64,000 bases of DNA from assembly GCA_937906475.1 (NCBI GenBank), contig CALCZA010000047.1:16912-80911 (forward strand). Direction: 5' to 3'. Origin of the DNA: an uncultured bacterium (GTDB lineage Bacteria; Planctomycetota; UBA1135; UBA2386). Below are positions 50,992-59,857 of the stretch, piece by piece. The notes below the pieces were generated by a model. That model saw only the letters and a program-made list of their open reading frames with translations. It was not told the DNA's origin and searched no databases. Each line of letters begins with the position of its first letter. The stretch's first letter is position 1. The translations under genes were made by a program, and so were the position numbers.

Positions 50992-51648
50992 CTACACTTG
51001 CGGCAGGTGACCCGTCTTGACGAAGATGATGGTCTCCTCGGTCACGAACGGATGGTGGGTGCTCAAGTGCGGACTCAGCATCCACGTTCCAGCTGGGTAG
51101 CGGCCGTGTTCATCCTTGAACGTGCCGGACAATACGAAGATCTCTTCGCCGCCCCAGTGCCGATGCGGCTGAAAGCGTTCACCCGCAGGCCAGTGCACCA
51201 ACGCTGTGCCGCTGTCGCCGATTGAATGCAGTGGTTGCACGCGCAGGTTACCTTGGCCTGGTAGCCACGTTTGCTCATCGAAAACGACCCGCACGATGTC
51301 ACGGTCGCTTTGGGCGAACGGTCCCGACCGCACCAGCAGGGTGGCTCCGGTGCTCGTCGTGTTCTCCAAGGCGGTGTTGGGCGGTTGGCGCACGTAACTG
51401 TTCTTGCCCAGATTGCCGCCTGGCAGTTGCCACGTGCCGTCGCCGACAAGTACTTCCATGCCAAAGCCAGCTGCTGCGACTGGCAGACTGCAACCGGTGC
51501 CAAGTCGGACCAGTGAGATCTGATAGCCGGGGTCATCCTGACCATTTCTGCCGACGCCAGTTGCCAAGGCCATGCGGTCGACGCCTGGTGCCTGCGGTGT
51601 CCACGTCATCGAGGTCGTGTCGAGGGGCTGGTGGTTGCCTCTTGTCAT
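50992..51648 (-). CDS. ChrR-like cupin domain protein
   Basis: The 218-aa protein starts at 51648 (MTRGNHQPLDTTSMTW). The open reading further upstream, to 51798, looks non-coding. Two cupin units can be seen. The first, about residues 40-115, is more diverged. The second, about 120-205, has FQPHRHWGGEEIFVLSGTFK, DEHGRYPAGTWMLSPHLSTH. That is the H-x-H-x(3)-E-E...G-x-W...H-x-P signature of ChrR-type cupins, which bind Zn or Fe. The zinc-binding anti-sigma domain found at the start of ChrR is missing and no ECF sigma gene is near, so it is probably a stand-alone metal cupin or oxygenase. Confidence 0.85.
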   Translation of the reverse strand: MTRGNHQPLDTTSMTWTPQAPGVDRMALATGVGRNGQDDPGYQISLVRLGTGCSLPVAAAGFGMEVLVGDGTWQLPGGNLGKNSYVRQPPNTALENTTSTGATLLVRSGPFAQSDRDIVRVVFDEQTWLPGQGNLRVQPLHSIGDSGTALVHWPAGERFQPHRHWGGEEIFVLSGTFKDEHGRYPAGTWMLSPHLSTHHPFVTEETIIFVKTGHLPQV

Positions 51649-51848
51649 GGTGCGCCACTCTAACGGCGCAGTTGGGCAAGTCCTTGGCTCGGGTGTGCAT
51701 GCTGTGCCTCTCGTGCTGGCCTCGTGTGGCGACTTCCATAGCCAGAGCCGTGGCTGAGGTGACGTCTGAGCGACCTTGTAGTTGCTGCATGGGCGCAACT
51801 TGCGCGAGCCTTACACGCATGGTGACGGGCTTGCTTTACCATGCTGAG

Positions 51849-53171
51849 ATGGTTCACGTCCTGATTCGCATGTCGGTGGTTGTGTGTTTCGCCACCGGTG
51901 CGTTGTTTGCGCAGCAGGAATGGACACAGTGGCGCGGGCCGAACGCTACCGGCGTCGCGGTTGACGCGGACCCGCCGACGAAGTGGAGTGAGACCGAAAA
52001 CATCCGCTTTAAGGTCGAGTTGCCAGGCGTTGGCTACGGCACACCAATCATTGTTGGCAATCGCATCTACTTGACGACGGCGATCGAGGTCGGCCCGCAG
52101 GTCGAAGCCGTGCCGGATAACGCACCAGGCGCGCACGACAACGCGAAGGTGACTAAGCGGCATGAGTTCGTCGCGTTGGCGATCGACCGCCAGAAGGGTG
52201 AGATCGTCTGGCAGAAGACGCTGCATGAGCAGTTGCCGCACGCGGGCTTCCACAAGAGCAGTGCGCTCGCGTCGGCATCGGTTGTTACCGATGGCGAACG
52301 GATCTTCGCCTATTTCGGTTCTTACGGCCTGTACTGCCTCGACAAGCATGGCGAGGTGAAGTGGCAGAAGGACTTCGGCGACATGCAGATCAAGCATGGC
52401 CACGGCGAGGGCTGCACGCCGGTGCTGCATGGCGACACCGTAGTCGTGAATTGGGATCACGAAGGCCAGTCGTTCATCGTGGCGCTCGACAAGCACACCG
52501 GCGCCCAATTATGGCGCAAGGATCGCGATGAGGTCACGTCTTGGGCGACGCCGATCGTGGTTGAGGTCGACGGCAAGCAGCAGTTGATCGTTAGCGGCAC
52601 CAAGCAGATCCGCGCCTACGACCTTAAGAGCGGCGACGTCATCTGGTCGTGTCGTGGCTTGTCGAACAACGTCGTCGCTTCACCGGTGTCATCCGATGGC
52701 ATGCTTTACGCTGGCAGCAGCTATGTGAAGAAGCGCATGTTTGCAGTGCGACTCGCCGGCGCCAAAGGCGACATTACCAACTCCGATCACGTGGTCTGGC
52801 GCCGCGGAGCGCGCACGCCTTATGTGCCGTCGCCGTTGCTGTATGGCGATTGGCTCTACTTCCTCAATCACTACCAAGGATTCTTGGCGCGAGTGCACGC
52901 CAAGACCGGCAAAGAGCCGAGTCGGCCGATGCGGTTGCCGGGCATGCGTGAGATCTACGCGTCGCCGGTCGCAGCCGCTGGCCGCATCTACATTACCGAT
53001 CGTCAAGGGGCCACTCTGGTGATCAGTCACGGCAAGGACCAGCCAAAGATGCTGGCGCACAACATGCTCGATGACAGCTTCAGCGCTTCGGCAGCAATCG
53101 TTGGCACCGAGATCTACTTGCGCGGGATGCGCTACCTCTATTGCATCGCTAAGCCCGTGAAGGGGCAGTGA
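51849..53171 (+). CDS. Secreted PQQ-type beta-propeller protein
   Basis: The 440-aa protein begins at 51849 with a signal peptide (MVHVLIRMSVVVCFATGALF) cut before QQEW. The open reading upstream to 51222 is the reverse of the cupin gene and is not used. It continues with QWRGPNATGVAVDADPPTKW, the WRGP...G start typical of planctomycete PQQ-like proteins. Seven to eight repeats follow, such as GEIVWQKTLHEQLPHAGFHK, GEVKWQKDFG, GAQLWRKDRDE and GDVIWSCRG, each an A-(x)-D-x-x-(S/T)-G-x-x-x-W blade. It lacks the cysteine disulfide and catalytic residues of true quinoprotein dehydrogenases, so it is likely a binding scaffold. Confidence 0.88.
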   Translation: MVHVLIRMSVVVCFATGALFAQQEWTQWRGPNATGVAVDADPPTKWSETENIRFKVELPGVGYGTPIIVGNRIYLTTAIEVGPQVEAVPDNAPGAHDNAKVTKRHEFVALAIDRQKGEIVWQKTLHEQLPHAGFHKSSALASASVVTDGERIFAYFGSYGLYCLDKHGEVKWQKDFGDMQIKHGHGEGCTPVLHGDTVVVNWDHEGQSFIVALDKHTGAQLWRKDRDEVTSWATPIVVEVDGKQQLIVSGTKQIRAYDLKSGDVIWSCRGLSNNVVASPVSSDGMLYAGSSYVKKRMFAVRLAGAKGDITNSDHVVWRRGARTPYVPSPLLYGDWLYFLNHYQGFLARVHAKTGKEPSRPMRLPGMREIYASPVAAAGRIYITDRQGATLVISHGKDQPKMLAHNMLDDSFSASAAIVGTEIYLRGMRYLYCIAKPVKGQ

Positions 53172-53215
53172 CAATTGCGAGGGTGGCTCCGGCCGGTTAC
53201 GACCGCTAGCTACTA

Positions 53216-55831
53216 ATGACCGATCGCCCGCATAAACCCGAAGTTCTCGCGCCCGCTGGCTCGATTGAGTCGCTGCGCGCTGCGCTGTGGAACGGCGCCG
53301 ATTCAGTCTACTTTGGTCTGCAGGATGGCTTTAACGCGCGTGCACGTGCTGCCAACTTCTCACTGAAGTCGCTGCCCGACACCGTTGCGCGGATTCATCG
53401 TGCCGGTGCCCGCGCCTATGTGACGTTGAATACGCTGGTGTTCGAGCCGGAACTACAGGCACTCGAACGTGTCGTTCGTGCGATTGCCGAGTCCGGTGTC
53501 GATGCGCTGATCGTGCAGGATCCGGCCGTGTGCCTGATTGCTCGCGAGATCTGCCCACAACTCGAATTGCACGCGAGCACGCAGATGACGATCGCCGAGC
53601 CGATGGCGGCGGCGTTCGCCACGGGACTTGGCGTGACGCGCATCGTGGTGCCTCGAGAACTGTCGGTTGCGGAGATCGAAACTTTCGCCGCATCGACCGA
53701 TGTCGAACTCGAAGTGTTTGTGCACGGTGCGCTGTGTGTGTCGTGGAGTGGTCAGTGCCTGACCAGTGAAGCCTGGGGTGGTCGCTCCGCGAATCGTGGC
53801 CAGTGCGCGCAGAGTTGCCGTATGCCCTACGAGTTGGTCGTCGATGGGGAATTGCGTCCGCTTGGTGATGTCGAATACCTGCTGAGCCCGAAGGACTTGT
53901 CGGGCGCGCGGGCGGTGCCCGAACTACTGAAGGTGCCGGTGCACGGTTTGAAGATCGAAGGCCGGCAGAAGGGCCCGCAATACGTCGCGACGGCGACCGG
54001 CGGTTATCGCCGTTGGGTCGATGGCCTGACTGACGGCAGCGATCGCAAGGCGGTCGAACGTCAGCTTGCCGATGACCTGCTGAAGATGTCGTTGTCGTAC
54101 ACGCGCGGCTTTTCGGATGGGTTCTTCGGCGGCAGCGACCATCAGACGTTGGTGGAAGGTCGCTTCCCGAAACATCGCGGCGTGTTCGTCGGCCGCGTGC
54201 TGCGGGTTGATGGCAGTAGGGTCATCGTTCGTGATCGCGGCGATGGCCGGCCGTGGACCGGTGGCGCCGGTTTAGTTGACCGTCCCGACGCACCGACCGG
54301 CGAACGCACGCAGCAGTTGCCCGATGCCGGCGATGCCGCGCCACTATCGCTGATTGCTGGCATGGGCGTCGTCTTCGACCAAGGTCATCCGGAAGACAAG
54401 AACGAGCCTGGCGGCCCGTTGTTCTCGGCTCAAAAGCGCGGCGAAGAGTGGCATCTCGGCTTTGGCCGGCCAGGGCCCGATTTGTCGCGTGTTATGGAAG
54501 GCGACCGCGTGTTCGCCACCAGCGATCCGGCGCTCGCCAGCGCAGCGGTGCGGCCGAGTCGCGAAGACGCTGAAGAACCAGATGGTCGCAATGCGGTCGA
54601 CCTGGTGGTGGTCGGGGGGCTGGGCCGCGTGTTATCGGTGACCGCACGCTGCGGCACGCACGAGGCCTCGGCGAGCACGACGTCGCCGCTGCAAGAAGCG
54701 CGACGCGGCGGGCTCGATGCGACGATTCTGTCCGACAAGCTCGCCGGCTTTGGTGGCACGCCGTTTCGGTTGGGCCAGCTGGACCTGACCGGATTGCCCA
54801 CAGGAATGCACGTTCCCGCGAGTGAGCTGAAAGACGTGCGCCGCCGACTTGTTGCTGAACTGCAGCCGCAACTCGAGCGCGGCCCGGTGCGCGAGGTCTC
54901 TGTTGAGTCCGCTATCGATCAAGTAGCCGCGCAATTCTCCGACTCGCTCGCGAGCGATGCGTCAGACGTAGTTCCAATCGTGGTGCCGTTGCTACGCAGC
55001 GACGAGCAACTCGATGCTGCGATCGCCGCCGGGGTAGGCGAGGTCGAACTAGACTGGATGGAGTTCGTCGGGCTCGGTAAGGCGTTCGAACGTGCCCGCG
55101 CCGCCGGCCTGCGAGTTACGGTCGCTACGACGCGTATCGGCAAGCCCGGCGAAGACGCGTTGGTAGAGCGCATCTTCAAACTCGAACCCGATGGCATTCT
55201 CGTGCGCCACTTTGGTGCGTTGATGCGTTGCCTTGCGCAACGCGAGAAGGGCCTGTCCGCGACCTTGCACGGCGACTTCTCATTGAATGCGAGTAACTCG
55301 CTGACGGCGCGTCACCTGTTGCAGTTGGGCCTCGAGAGCATCACCGCTTCCTTCGACCTTGATGAGAAGCAGCTGTTCGCGATGCTAGCCAACACACCAG
55401 GGCACCGTTTGGCCGTCGTTGCACACCACCGCATCCCGACCTTCCACACCGAGCACTGCGTCTACTCGCACCTGCTGAGTAACGGTCGCGACTACCGTTC
55501 GTGTGGTCGGCCGTGCGAGCAGCATCGCGTTGCGTTACGCGACCACATGGAGCGCGAGCATCCGGTGATCGTCGATGTTGGGTGCCGCAATACGGTCTTC
55601 CATCACGCGCCTCAGCAGAGTGCGTCGTGGACCGACCGCTTGCTGCAAGCGGGTGTGCGCCGCTACCGCGTCGAGTTTGTTCGCGAAACTGCTGCCGAAG
55701 TTACCCAAGTGCTGGCGGCGTGGCAGGACGTGCTCGCTGGTCGGATTGACGCCGACGAACTGACCAGGCGGACCGGTGCCACCGGCCAGATCGGGGTCGC
55801 GCAAGGCGGCATGAAACTGCTCGCTGAGTGA
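53216..55831 (+). CDS. U32-family protein (collagenase-like; RlhA/TrhP type)
   Basis: The 871-aa protein has the U32 barrel at its start: EVLAPAGSIESLRAALWNGA, SVYFGLQDGFNARARAANFS, and ELHASTQMTIAEPMAAAFAT. The cysteine-rich end of the domain reads FVHGALCVSWSGQCLTSEAW, RSANRGQCAQSCRMPYEL. These cysteines hold an Fe-S cluster in RNA-hydroxylating members. Middle and C-terminal parts match DUF3656-type segments (GLKIEGRQKGPQYVATATGG) and a second barrel-like domain with CVYSHLLSNGRDYRSCGRPC. E. coli RlhA hydroxylates 23S rRNA C2501 and TrhP acts on tRNA U34. The exact target here is not known. It is about 200 residues longer than RlhA. Confidence 0.85.
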   Translation: MTDRPHKPEVLAPAGSIESLRAALWNGADSVYFGLQDGFNARARAANFSLKSLPDTVARIHRAGARAYVTLNTLVFEPELQALERVVRAIAESGVDALIVQDPAVCLIAREICPQLELHASTQMTIAEPMAAAFATGLGVTRIVVPRELSVAEIETFAASTDVELEVFVHGALCVSWSGQCLTSEAWGGRSANRGQCAQSCRMPYELVVDGELRPLGDVEYLLSPKDLSGARAVPELLKVPVHGLKIEGRQKGPQYVATATGGYRRWVDGLTDGSDRKAVERQLADDLLKMSLSYTRGFSDGFFGGSDHQTLVEGRFPKHRGVFVGRVLRVDGSRVIVRDRGDGRPWTGGAGLVDRPDAPTGERTQQLPDAGDAAPLSLIAGMGVVFDQGHPEDKNEPGGPLFSAQKRGEEWHLGFGRPGPDLSRVMEGDRVFATSDPALASAAVRPSREDAEEPDGRNAVDLVVVGGLGRVLSVTARCGTHEASASTTSPLQEARRGGLDATILSDKLAGFGGTPFRLGQLDLTGLPTGMHVPASELKDVRRRLVAELQPQLERGPVREVSVESAIDQVAAQFSDSLASDASDVVPIVVPLLRSDEQLDAAIAAGVGEVELDWMEFVGLGKAFERARAAGLRVTVATTRIGKPGEDALVERIFKLEPDGILVRHFGALMRCLAQREKGLSATLHGDFSLNASNSLTARHLLQLGLESITASFDLDEKQLFAMLANTPGHRLAVVAHHRIPTFHTEHCVYSHLLSNGRDYRSCGRPCEQHRVALRDHMEREHPVIVDVGCRNTVFHHAPQQSASWTDRLLQAGVRRYRVEFVRETAAEVTQVLAAWQDVLAGRIDADELTRRTGATGQIGVAQGGMKLLAE

Positions 55832-55836
55832 TGGCC

Positions 55837-56289
55837 TCAGGCCGGTAGCACGCGCAGCAGTCGCTGCAAGAACGCGCAGTAGACCGCGCCAAACGCACAG
55901 CCCGCGTGCCACAACATCCGCAGGCCCCAGGCGACGTCGCTCGGGAAGTAATTCTCTGCGACGACTTCCAGGATGCCGCCGAACAGGCACGCAATGACCG
56001 CCACGATGGTTGCGATCAATGCCGCAAGCGGCACCGCCCGTGCACCTTCGGGCAGCGGCGGTAGGGGGCGGCGATACCACGTCATGCGCGCCAGCAGCTG
56101 CAGTGCGAATCCGGCGACGACCAGAATCATCCATTCAATTGGTTTCAGCTCGTGGCCGCGGAAGATCGCGACGCCGGCGGCCCACAGGATGCAGATCGCG
56201 AGCGGGCACAGGCTGAGCAAGCGGTCGAGCCAAACTGCCCCAGGGGAGCGGTTTGGCTGCTTGAGTGGACTTGCCGGTTTGGCTGCCAC
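55837..56289 (-). CDS. Small four-helix membrane protein
   Basis: I do not recognise this 150-aa protein. It has a basic, Pro-rich N-terminus of 20 residues and hydrophobic helices at about 25-42 (LLSLCPLAICILWAAGVAIF), 52-68 (WMILVVAGFALQLLARMTWY), 86-108 (PLAALIATIVAVIACLFGGI) and 124-145 (MLWHAGCAFGAVYCAFLQRL). Loops are short and basic ones face inside by the positive-inside rule. It is convergent with the U32 gene, with only 5 bp between. No catalytic motif. Confidence 0.65.
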   Translation of the reverse strand: MAAKPASPLKQPNRSPGAVWLDRLLSLCPLAICILWAAGVAIFRGHELKPIEWMILVVAGFALQLLARMTWYRRPLPPLPEGARAVPLAALIATIVAVIACLFGGILEVVAENYFPSDVAWGLRMLWHAGCAFGAVYCAFLQRLLRVLPA

Positions 56290-56419
56290 TAGACGAATCG
56301 CGGCGGCGCCGCGTGGCCGGTGAAGATGAGGATTCTGCGCATAGCGGGATCGTGCCCGGCGACGCAGCTTGGCGAAAGCCTTTCCCCGAGGCAGGCCGTG
56401 TCATAACCTGCGCGCCTCG

Positions 56420-57700
56420 ATGAAAGTCCTCGTTGTCGGCCAAGGCGGCCGTGAACACGCCCTCGCTTGGAAAATCCAACAATCGCCGCTGGTCGACCGC
56501 GTTTACGTGGCCCCTGGCAACCCCGGTACTGCGCAGGTCGGCGAGAACGTCGATATCTCCGTCGATGACCTCAACGGACTTGCTCAGTTTGCGGTCGATA
56601 ACGAAATCGATCTGACGGTTGTCGGCCCCGAAGCACCGCTGTGTGACGGCATCGTCGACTTGTTCCGCGAGAAGGGTCGGCTGTGTTTTGGCCCGGACAA
56701 GGCGGCTGCCAAAATCGAAGGTTCGAAGTTGTTCGCGCGCGATTTGTGCAAGGACCACCGCATCCCTGGACCCGGATATTGGCACTTTGAGAACCTGGCG
56801 ACGGCGCGCGCGTTTCTCGAAGGTCGTCCCGATGGGCCGATCGTCGTTAAAGCGTCGGGGCTCGCGGCTGGCAAGGGCGTTGCTGTCTGTAAGGATAACG
56901 AAGAAGCGCGCCTTGCTGTGTCGCACTGCCTGGAGCAAGTGCGTCCGGGTGAAGGTCGCGGCTCCATTGTTTTCGAAGAGTTCCTCGAAGGCCCCGAGGT
57001 GTCGCTCATCACGCTGACCGATGGCGAAACGATCGTGCCGCTAGAACCGGCACGCGATCACAAGCCGGTGGGCGAAGGTGACACGGGTCCGAACACCGGC
57101 GGCATGGGAGTGATCACGCCAGTCACGTTGATGCCGCGCGTTGCGCAGCAGATCGAAACCCAAATCATATTTCCGACGGTGCACGCGATGAATCGCGAGA
57201 AGCGTCGCTACCGCGGCTTCCTGTACGCTGGCCTGATGCTGACGCAGCAGGGACCGCGCGTGCTCGAATACAACTGCCGACTGGGTGACCCTGAGACCCA
57301 GCCGTTGTTGATGCGGTTGAAGACGGACCTCGTGCCGCTGTTGATGGCGACGGCGCAAGACAAGCTTGAGACGGTCGACGCGCCTGAGTGGGATCCGCGA
57401 GTCGCTGTCTGTGTCGTCGCATGCAGCGGTGGCTACCCGGGCAGCTATCGTAAGGGTGTGCCTATCTTCGGACTGAATCGCATCGAAACCGGGCCGGACC
57501 TGCAGGTGTTCCACGCCGGAACGCGCATGGCTGGCCGCGACTTGGTGACGGACGGTGGCCGCGTGTTCGCCGTGACGGCGCTCGGGACCGACGTGCATGA
57601 CGCGCGCAAGCGCTGCTATGACGCCCTCGCACTCGTGGAGTTCGAAGGCATGCATTTCCGAGAGGATATCGGAATCTCCCAGGCGGCGACCCGCGCCTGA
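56420..57700 (+). CDS. purD: Phosphoribosylamine-glycine ligase
   Basis: PurD joins phosphoribosylamine and glycine with ATP, the second purine step. The 426-aa protein starts at 56420 (MKVLVVGQGGREHALAWKIQ), the usual first strand with the G-x-G-G-R-E-H loop. ATP-grasp features are all present: VVGPEAPLCDGIVDLF, VVKASGLAAGKGVAVCKDN, VFEEFLEGPEVSLITLTDGE, the D-H-K-P-x-G-E-G-D-x-G-P-N-T-G-G-M-G loop, YRGFLYAGLMLT and LEYNCRLGDPETQPLL. Length is normal. The fur gene follows after 9 bp, while the related purL-purQ pair lies 2 kb away on the other strand. Confidence 0.97.
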   Translation: MKVLVVGQGGREHALAWKIQQSPLVDRVYVAPGNPGTAQVGENVDISVDDLNGLAQFAVDNEIDLTVVGPEAPLCDGIVDLFREKGRLCFGPDKAAAKIEGSKLFARDLCKDHRIPGPGYWHFENLATARAFLEGRPDGPIVVKASGLAAGKGVAVCKDNEEARLAVSHCLEQVRPGEGRGSIVFEEFLEGPEVSLITLTDGETIVPLEPARDHKPVGEGDTGPNTGGMGVITPVTLMPRVAQQIETQIIFPTVHAMNREKRRYRGFLYAGLMLTQQGPRVLEYNCRLGDPETQPLLMRLKTDLVPLLMATAQDKLETVDAPEWDPRVAVCVVACSGGYPGSYRKGVPIFGLNRIETGPDLQVFHAGTRMAGRDLVTDGGRVFAVTALGTDVHDARKRCYDALALVEFEGMHFREDIGISQAATRA

Positions 57701-57709
57701 TCGACGTCG

Positions 57710-58183
57710 ATGAGTGCTCATCCGGAACGCGCAGGGAAGCCCGAAAAAGAGGCTAGCATCGTTGAGAATGCTCTGCGTAAGAGCGGGTTTCGTTGGACCA
57801 ACCAGCGTGCCTTGATCGTGCGCGAAGCGTTAGCGACGCACGCGCACTTCACGGCCGAAGAGTTGCTCGATCTGTGTCGCAAGAAGGACCCCAAGGTTTC
57901 GCGCGCGACGGTCTATCGCACGCTGTCTGTGCTGGAGGACGCGGGCTTTGTCGAAGGCTTGGAGACCGGCGACGGTGGGCGCCGCTTCGAGCACGTTCTC
58001 GGCCACGAACACCATGACCACATGGTGTGTCTGATCTGCGAGAAGATCCTAGAGTTCCGCGACGACGAACTCGAGCGGCGGCAGGAACTCGCGGCCAAAC
58101 GCGTTGGTTTCAACATTGAGCGTCACAGCCTGCATCTCTACGGCACATGCAAGCAGTGCATGCAGGAGCAGCGCAAGAAGTGA
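57710..58183 (+). CDS. Fur-family metal-responsive regulator
   Basis: The 157-aa protein has the Fur winged helix at about 15-85 (RWTNQRALIVREALATHAHF, DPKVSRATVYRTLSVLEDAG with the recognition helix S-R-A-T-V-Y-R-T). The dimer domain carries GHEHHDHMVCLICEKILEFR, the H-x-H-H-x-H metal site and first C-x-x-C, and closes with LYGTCKQCMQEQRKK, the second C-x-x-C. That makes a structural zinc site plus a regulatory metal site. Whether it is Fur, Zur or PerR cannot be told from these residues. It follows purD by 9 bp. Its stop codon overlaps the start of the NtrC-type gene by 4 bp (GTGA). Confidence 0.92.
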   Translation: MSAHPERAGKPEKEASIVENALRKSGFRWTNQRALIVREALATHAHFTAEELLDLCRKKDPKVSRATVYRTLSVLEDAGFVEGLETGDGGRRFEHVLGHEHHDHMVCLICEKILEFRDDELERRQELAAKRVGFNIERHSLHLYGTCKQCMQEQRKK

Positions 58184-59577
58184 CGGCGCGTCGCGAACGC
58201 GTTCTCGTTGTCGATGATGAGCCCGACTTGGCTGAGTCGTGCGCCTACTTCCTCGAACGAGCTGGCTACGAAGCGCGTTGTGCCGATTCGGCACAGGAAG
58301 CGCTCGAGATCCTGCGGAAGGAATCGTTCTCCGTGGTCGTCAGCGACGTGCGCATGCCACGCATGAGCGGCATGGAGTTGTTGGCAGCGATCCGCGAGCG
58401 CGACCCAGATATCGAAGTGCTGTTGCTGACCGGCTACCCGGATCTGCAGATGGCGGTGTCGGCGATCAAGCAAGGTGCGTTTGATTACCTGGCGAAGCCC
58501 TATGGAGAAGAAGAACTGATTGAGCGGGTGGCCAAGGCGATGGCGCACCGGCGGGTCAAAGATCAGAACGAAGGCCTGCGCGAACGACTGCGCTCGGGAG
58601 TGTCCGGTCGTCGCCTGATCCACACCTCAAAGACGTTCCAAGATGCTGTGGCGATGCTGGAGCGCGCGGCTCGCACCGCCGCCTCGGTGCTGCTGATCGG
58701 TGAGAGTGGTACTGGCAAGGAACTGCTGGCGCATCATCTACACGACTCCAGTGATCGCGCCGACAAGCCGTTTGTGCCAGTCGACTGTGCGTCGATCCCT
58801 GTCGATCTGTTCGAGAGCGAGTTGTTCGGCCACAAGAAGGGCGCGTTCACCGGCGCTGCATCCGGCAAGCTTGGCCTGTTCCAAGTGGCGGATGGCGGCA
58901 CGCTCTTCCTGGATGAACTCGGCGAGTTGCCGCTCGAGTTCCAGTCGAAGTTGTTGCGCACGATCCAAGAGCGCACCGTGCGGCAGATTGGCAGTAGCAC
59001 GCAACGCGATGTCGATGTGCGCATTGTGGCCGCGACTAACCGCGATCTGCAGAAGGATGTCGAAGAGGGCAAGTTCCGCTCCGACCTATTCTACCGACTC
59101 GACGTCGTGCGTATCGCGGTGCCGCCGTTACGCGATCGTCAAGGTGACGTCGATGTCTTGGTGGCGCACTTCCTCGAACGATTCGGTAAGGAACCAGGCA
59201 TCATTCGCATTGCCAGCGAAGCCGCCGAGAAGCTGCGGGCCTATCACTGGCCCGGCAACGTTCGTCAGCTACGCAACGCGATCGAACGGGCGTGCGCGCT
59301 CGGCAATGCGCCGGAACTTGGGCTAGACGACTTGCCGCCGGAGTTGCTGTCCAACGAGCCGACGGCGCGCGTCGAGGTGGTGGACTCCGCGGTGGGTACC
59401 TTCCAGGAGATGAAGGCGCGCCGCATCGCAGCGATGGAACAGACCTATGTGGAAGGGCTGCTGAAGAATCACAAGGGCAACGTCACGCACTGCTCGGAAG
59501 AAGCTGGCATGGCGCGCAGTGCGTTCCAGAAGCTGATGCAGAAGTACGCGATCCGCAGTGCGGATTATCGCGGGTGA
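58180..59577 (+). CDS. Sigma-54-dependent response regulator (NtrC family)
   Basis: The 465-aa protein starts best at the GTG at 58180, which overlaps the Fur stop by 4 bp; an ATG at 58147 would overlap it by 37 bp. It has a receiver domain (VLVVDDEPDL, phospho-Asp in VVVSDVRMPRMSG, Thr in LLLTGYPD, Lys in YLAKPYG). The AAA+ domain follows with Walker A GESGTGKE, the sigma-54 contact loop GAFTGA in KKGAFTGAASGK, Walker B GGTLFLDELGELP and the sensor region ATNRDLQKDV ... RSDLFYRLDVV. A Fis-type helix-turn-helix ends it (KGNVTHCSEEAGMARSAFQK). No sensor kinase is next to it; the partner may be elsewhere. Confidence 0.95.
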   Translation: MTARRERVLVVDDEPDLAESCAYFLERAGYEARCADSAQEALEILRKESFSVVVSDVRMPRMSGMELLAAIRERDPDIEVLLLTGYPDLQMAVSAIKQGAFDYLAKPYGEEELIERVAKAMAHRRVKDQNEGLRERLRSGVSGRRLIHTSKTFQDAVAMLERAARTAASVLLIGESGTGKELLAHHLHDSSDRADKPFVPVDCASIPVDLFESELFGHKKGAFTGAASGKLGLFQVADGGTLFLDELGELPLEFQSKLLRTIQERTVRQIGSSTQRDVDVRIVAATNRDLQKDVEEGKFRSDLFYRLDVVRIAVPPLRDRQGDVDVLVAHFLERFGKEPGIIRIASEAAEKLRAYHWPGNVRQLRNAIERACALGNAPELGLDDLPPELLSNEPTARVEVVDSAVGTFQEMKARRIAAMEQTYVEGLLKNHKGNVTHCSEEAGMARSAFQKLMQKYAIRSADYRG

Positions 59578-59819
59578 TCTAAGGAGTCCGGCAACCTGAG
59601 GGCGCACGAACGTCTCCTGCGCGGGCTGGGACTCCGGCGCCCAATGGTCTGTGGCGAGCAAGGCCAGGCGAGGCTGCCCTGAGGTGGCGTCAGAAAATGT
59701 CGGGCCGAGTGTCCTGGGCGCGCGAAGTCCTGCCTGTTGTCAGGAATGAGAAGGTTCGGCGCAGGGTCAGCAACTTTTTGTAAGCGGCTCGCAGTTTTTC
59801 TGCCCGCATCCCCCGGATG

Positions 59820-59836
59820 GGGCGCCTCGAGCGCCC
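59820..59836. terminator. GC hairpin downstream of purQ
   Basis: GGGCGC and GCGCCC flank a CTCGA loop about 20 bp after the purQ stop, reading leftward. No T-tract directly follows; the reverse strand has AAAAA further on. I see no gene in the remaining bases 59578-59819. Confidence 0.3.
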
Positions 59837-59857
59837 ATGGCCGCCGAGGACCGGATC

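Noticed and set aside
51222..51848. Long open upstream extension of the propeller gene
   Set aside because: It is antisense to the ChrR-like cupin and is Cys/Arg-rich. The ATG at 51849 opens a proper signal peptide.
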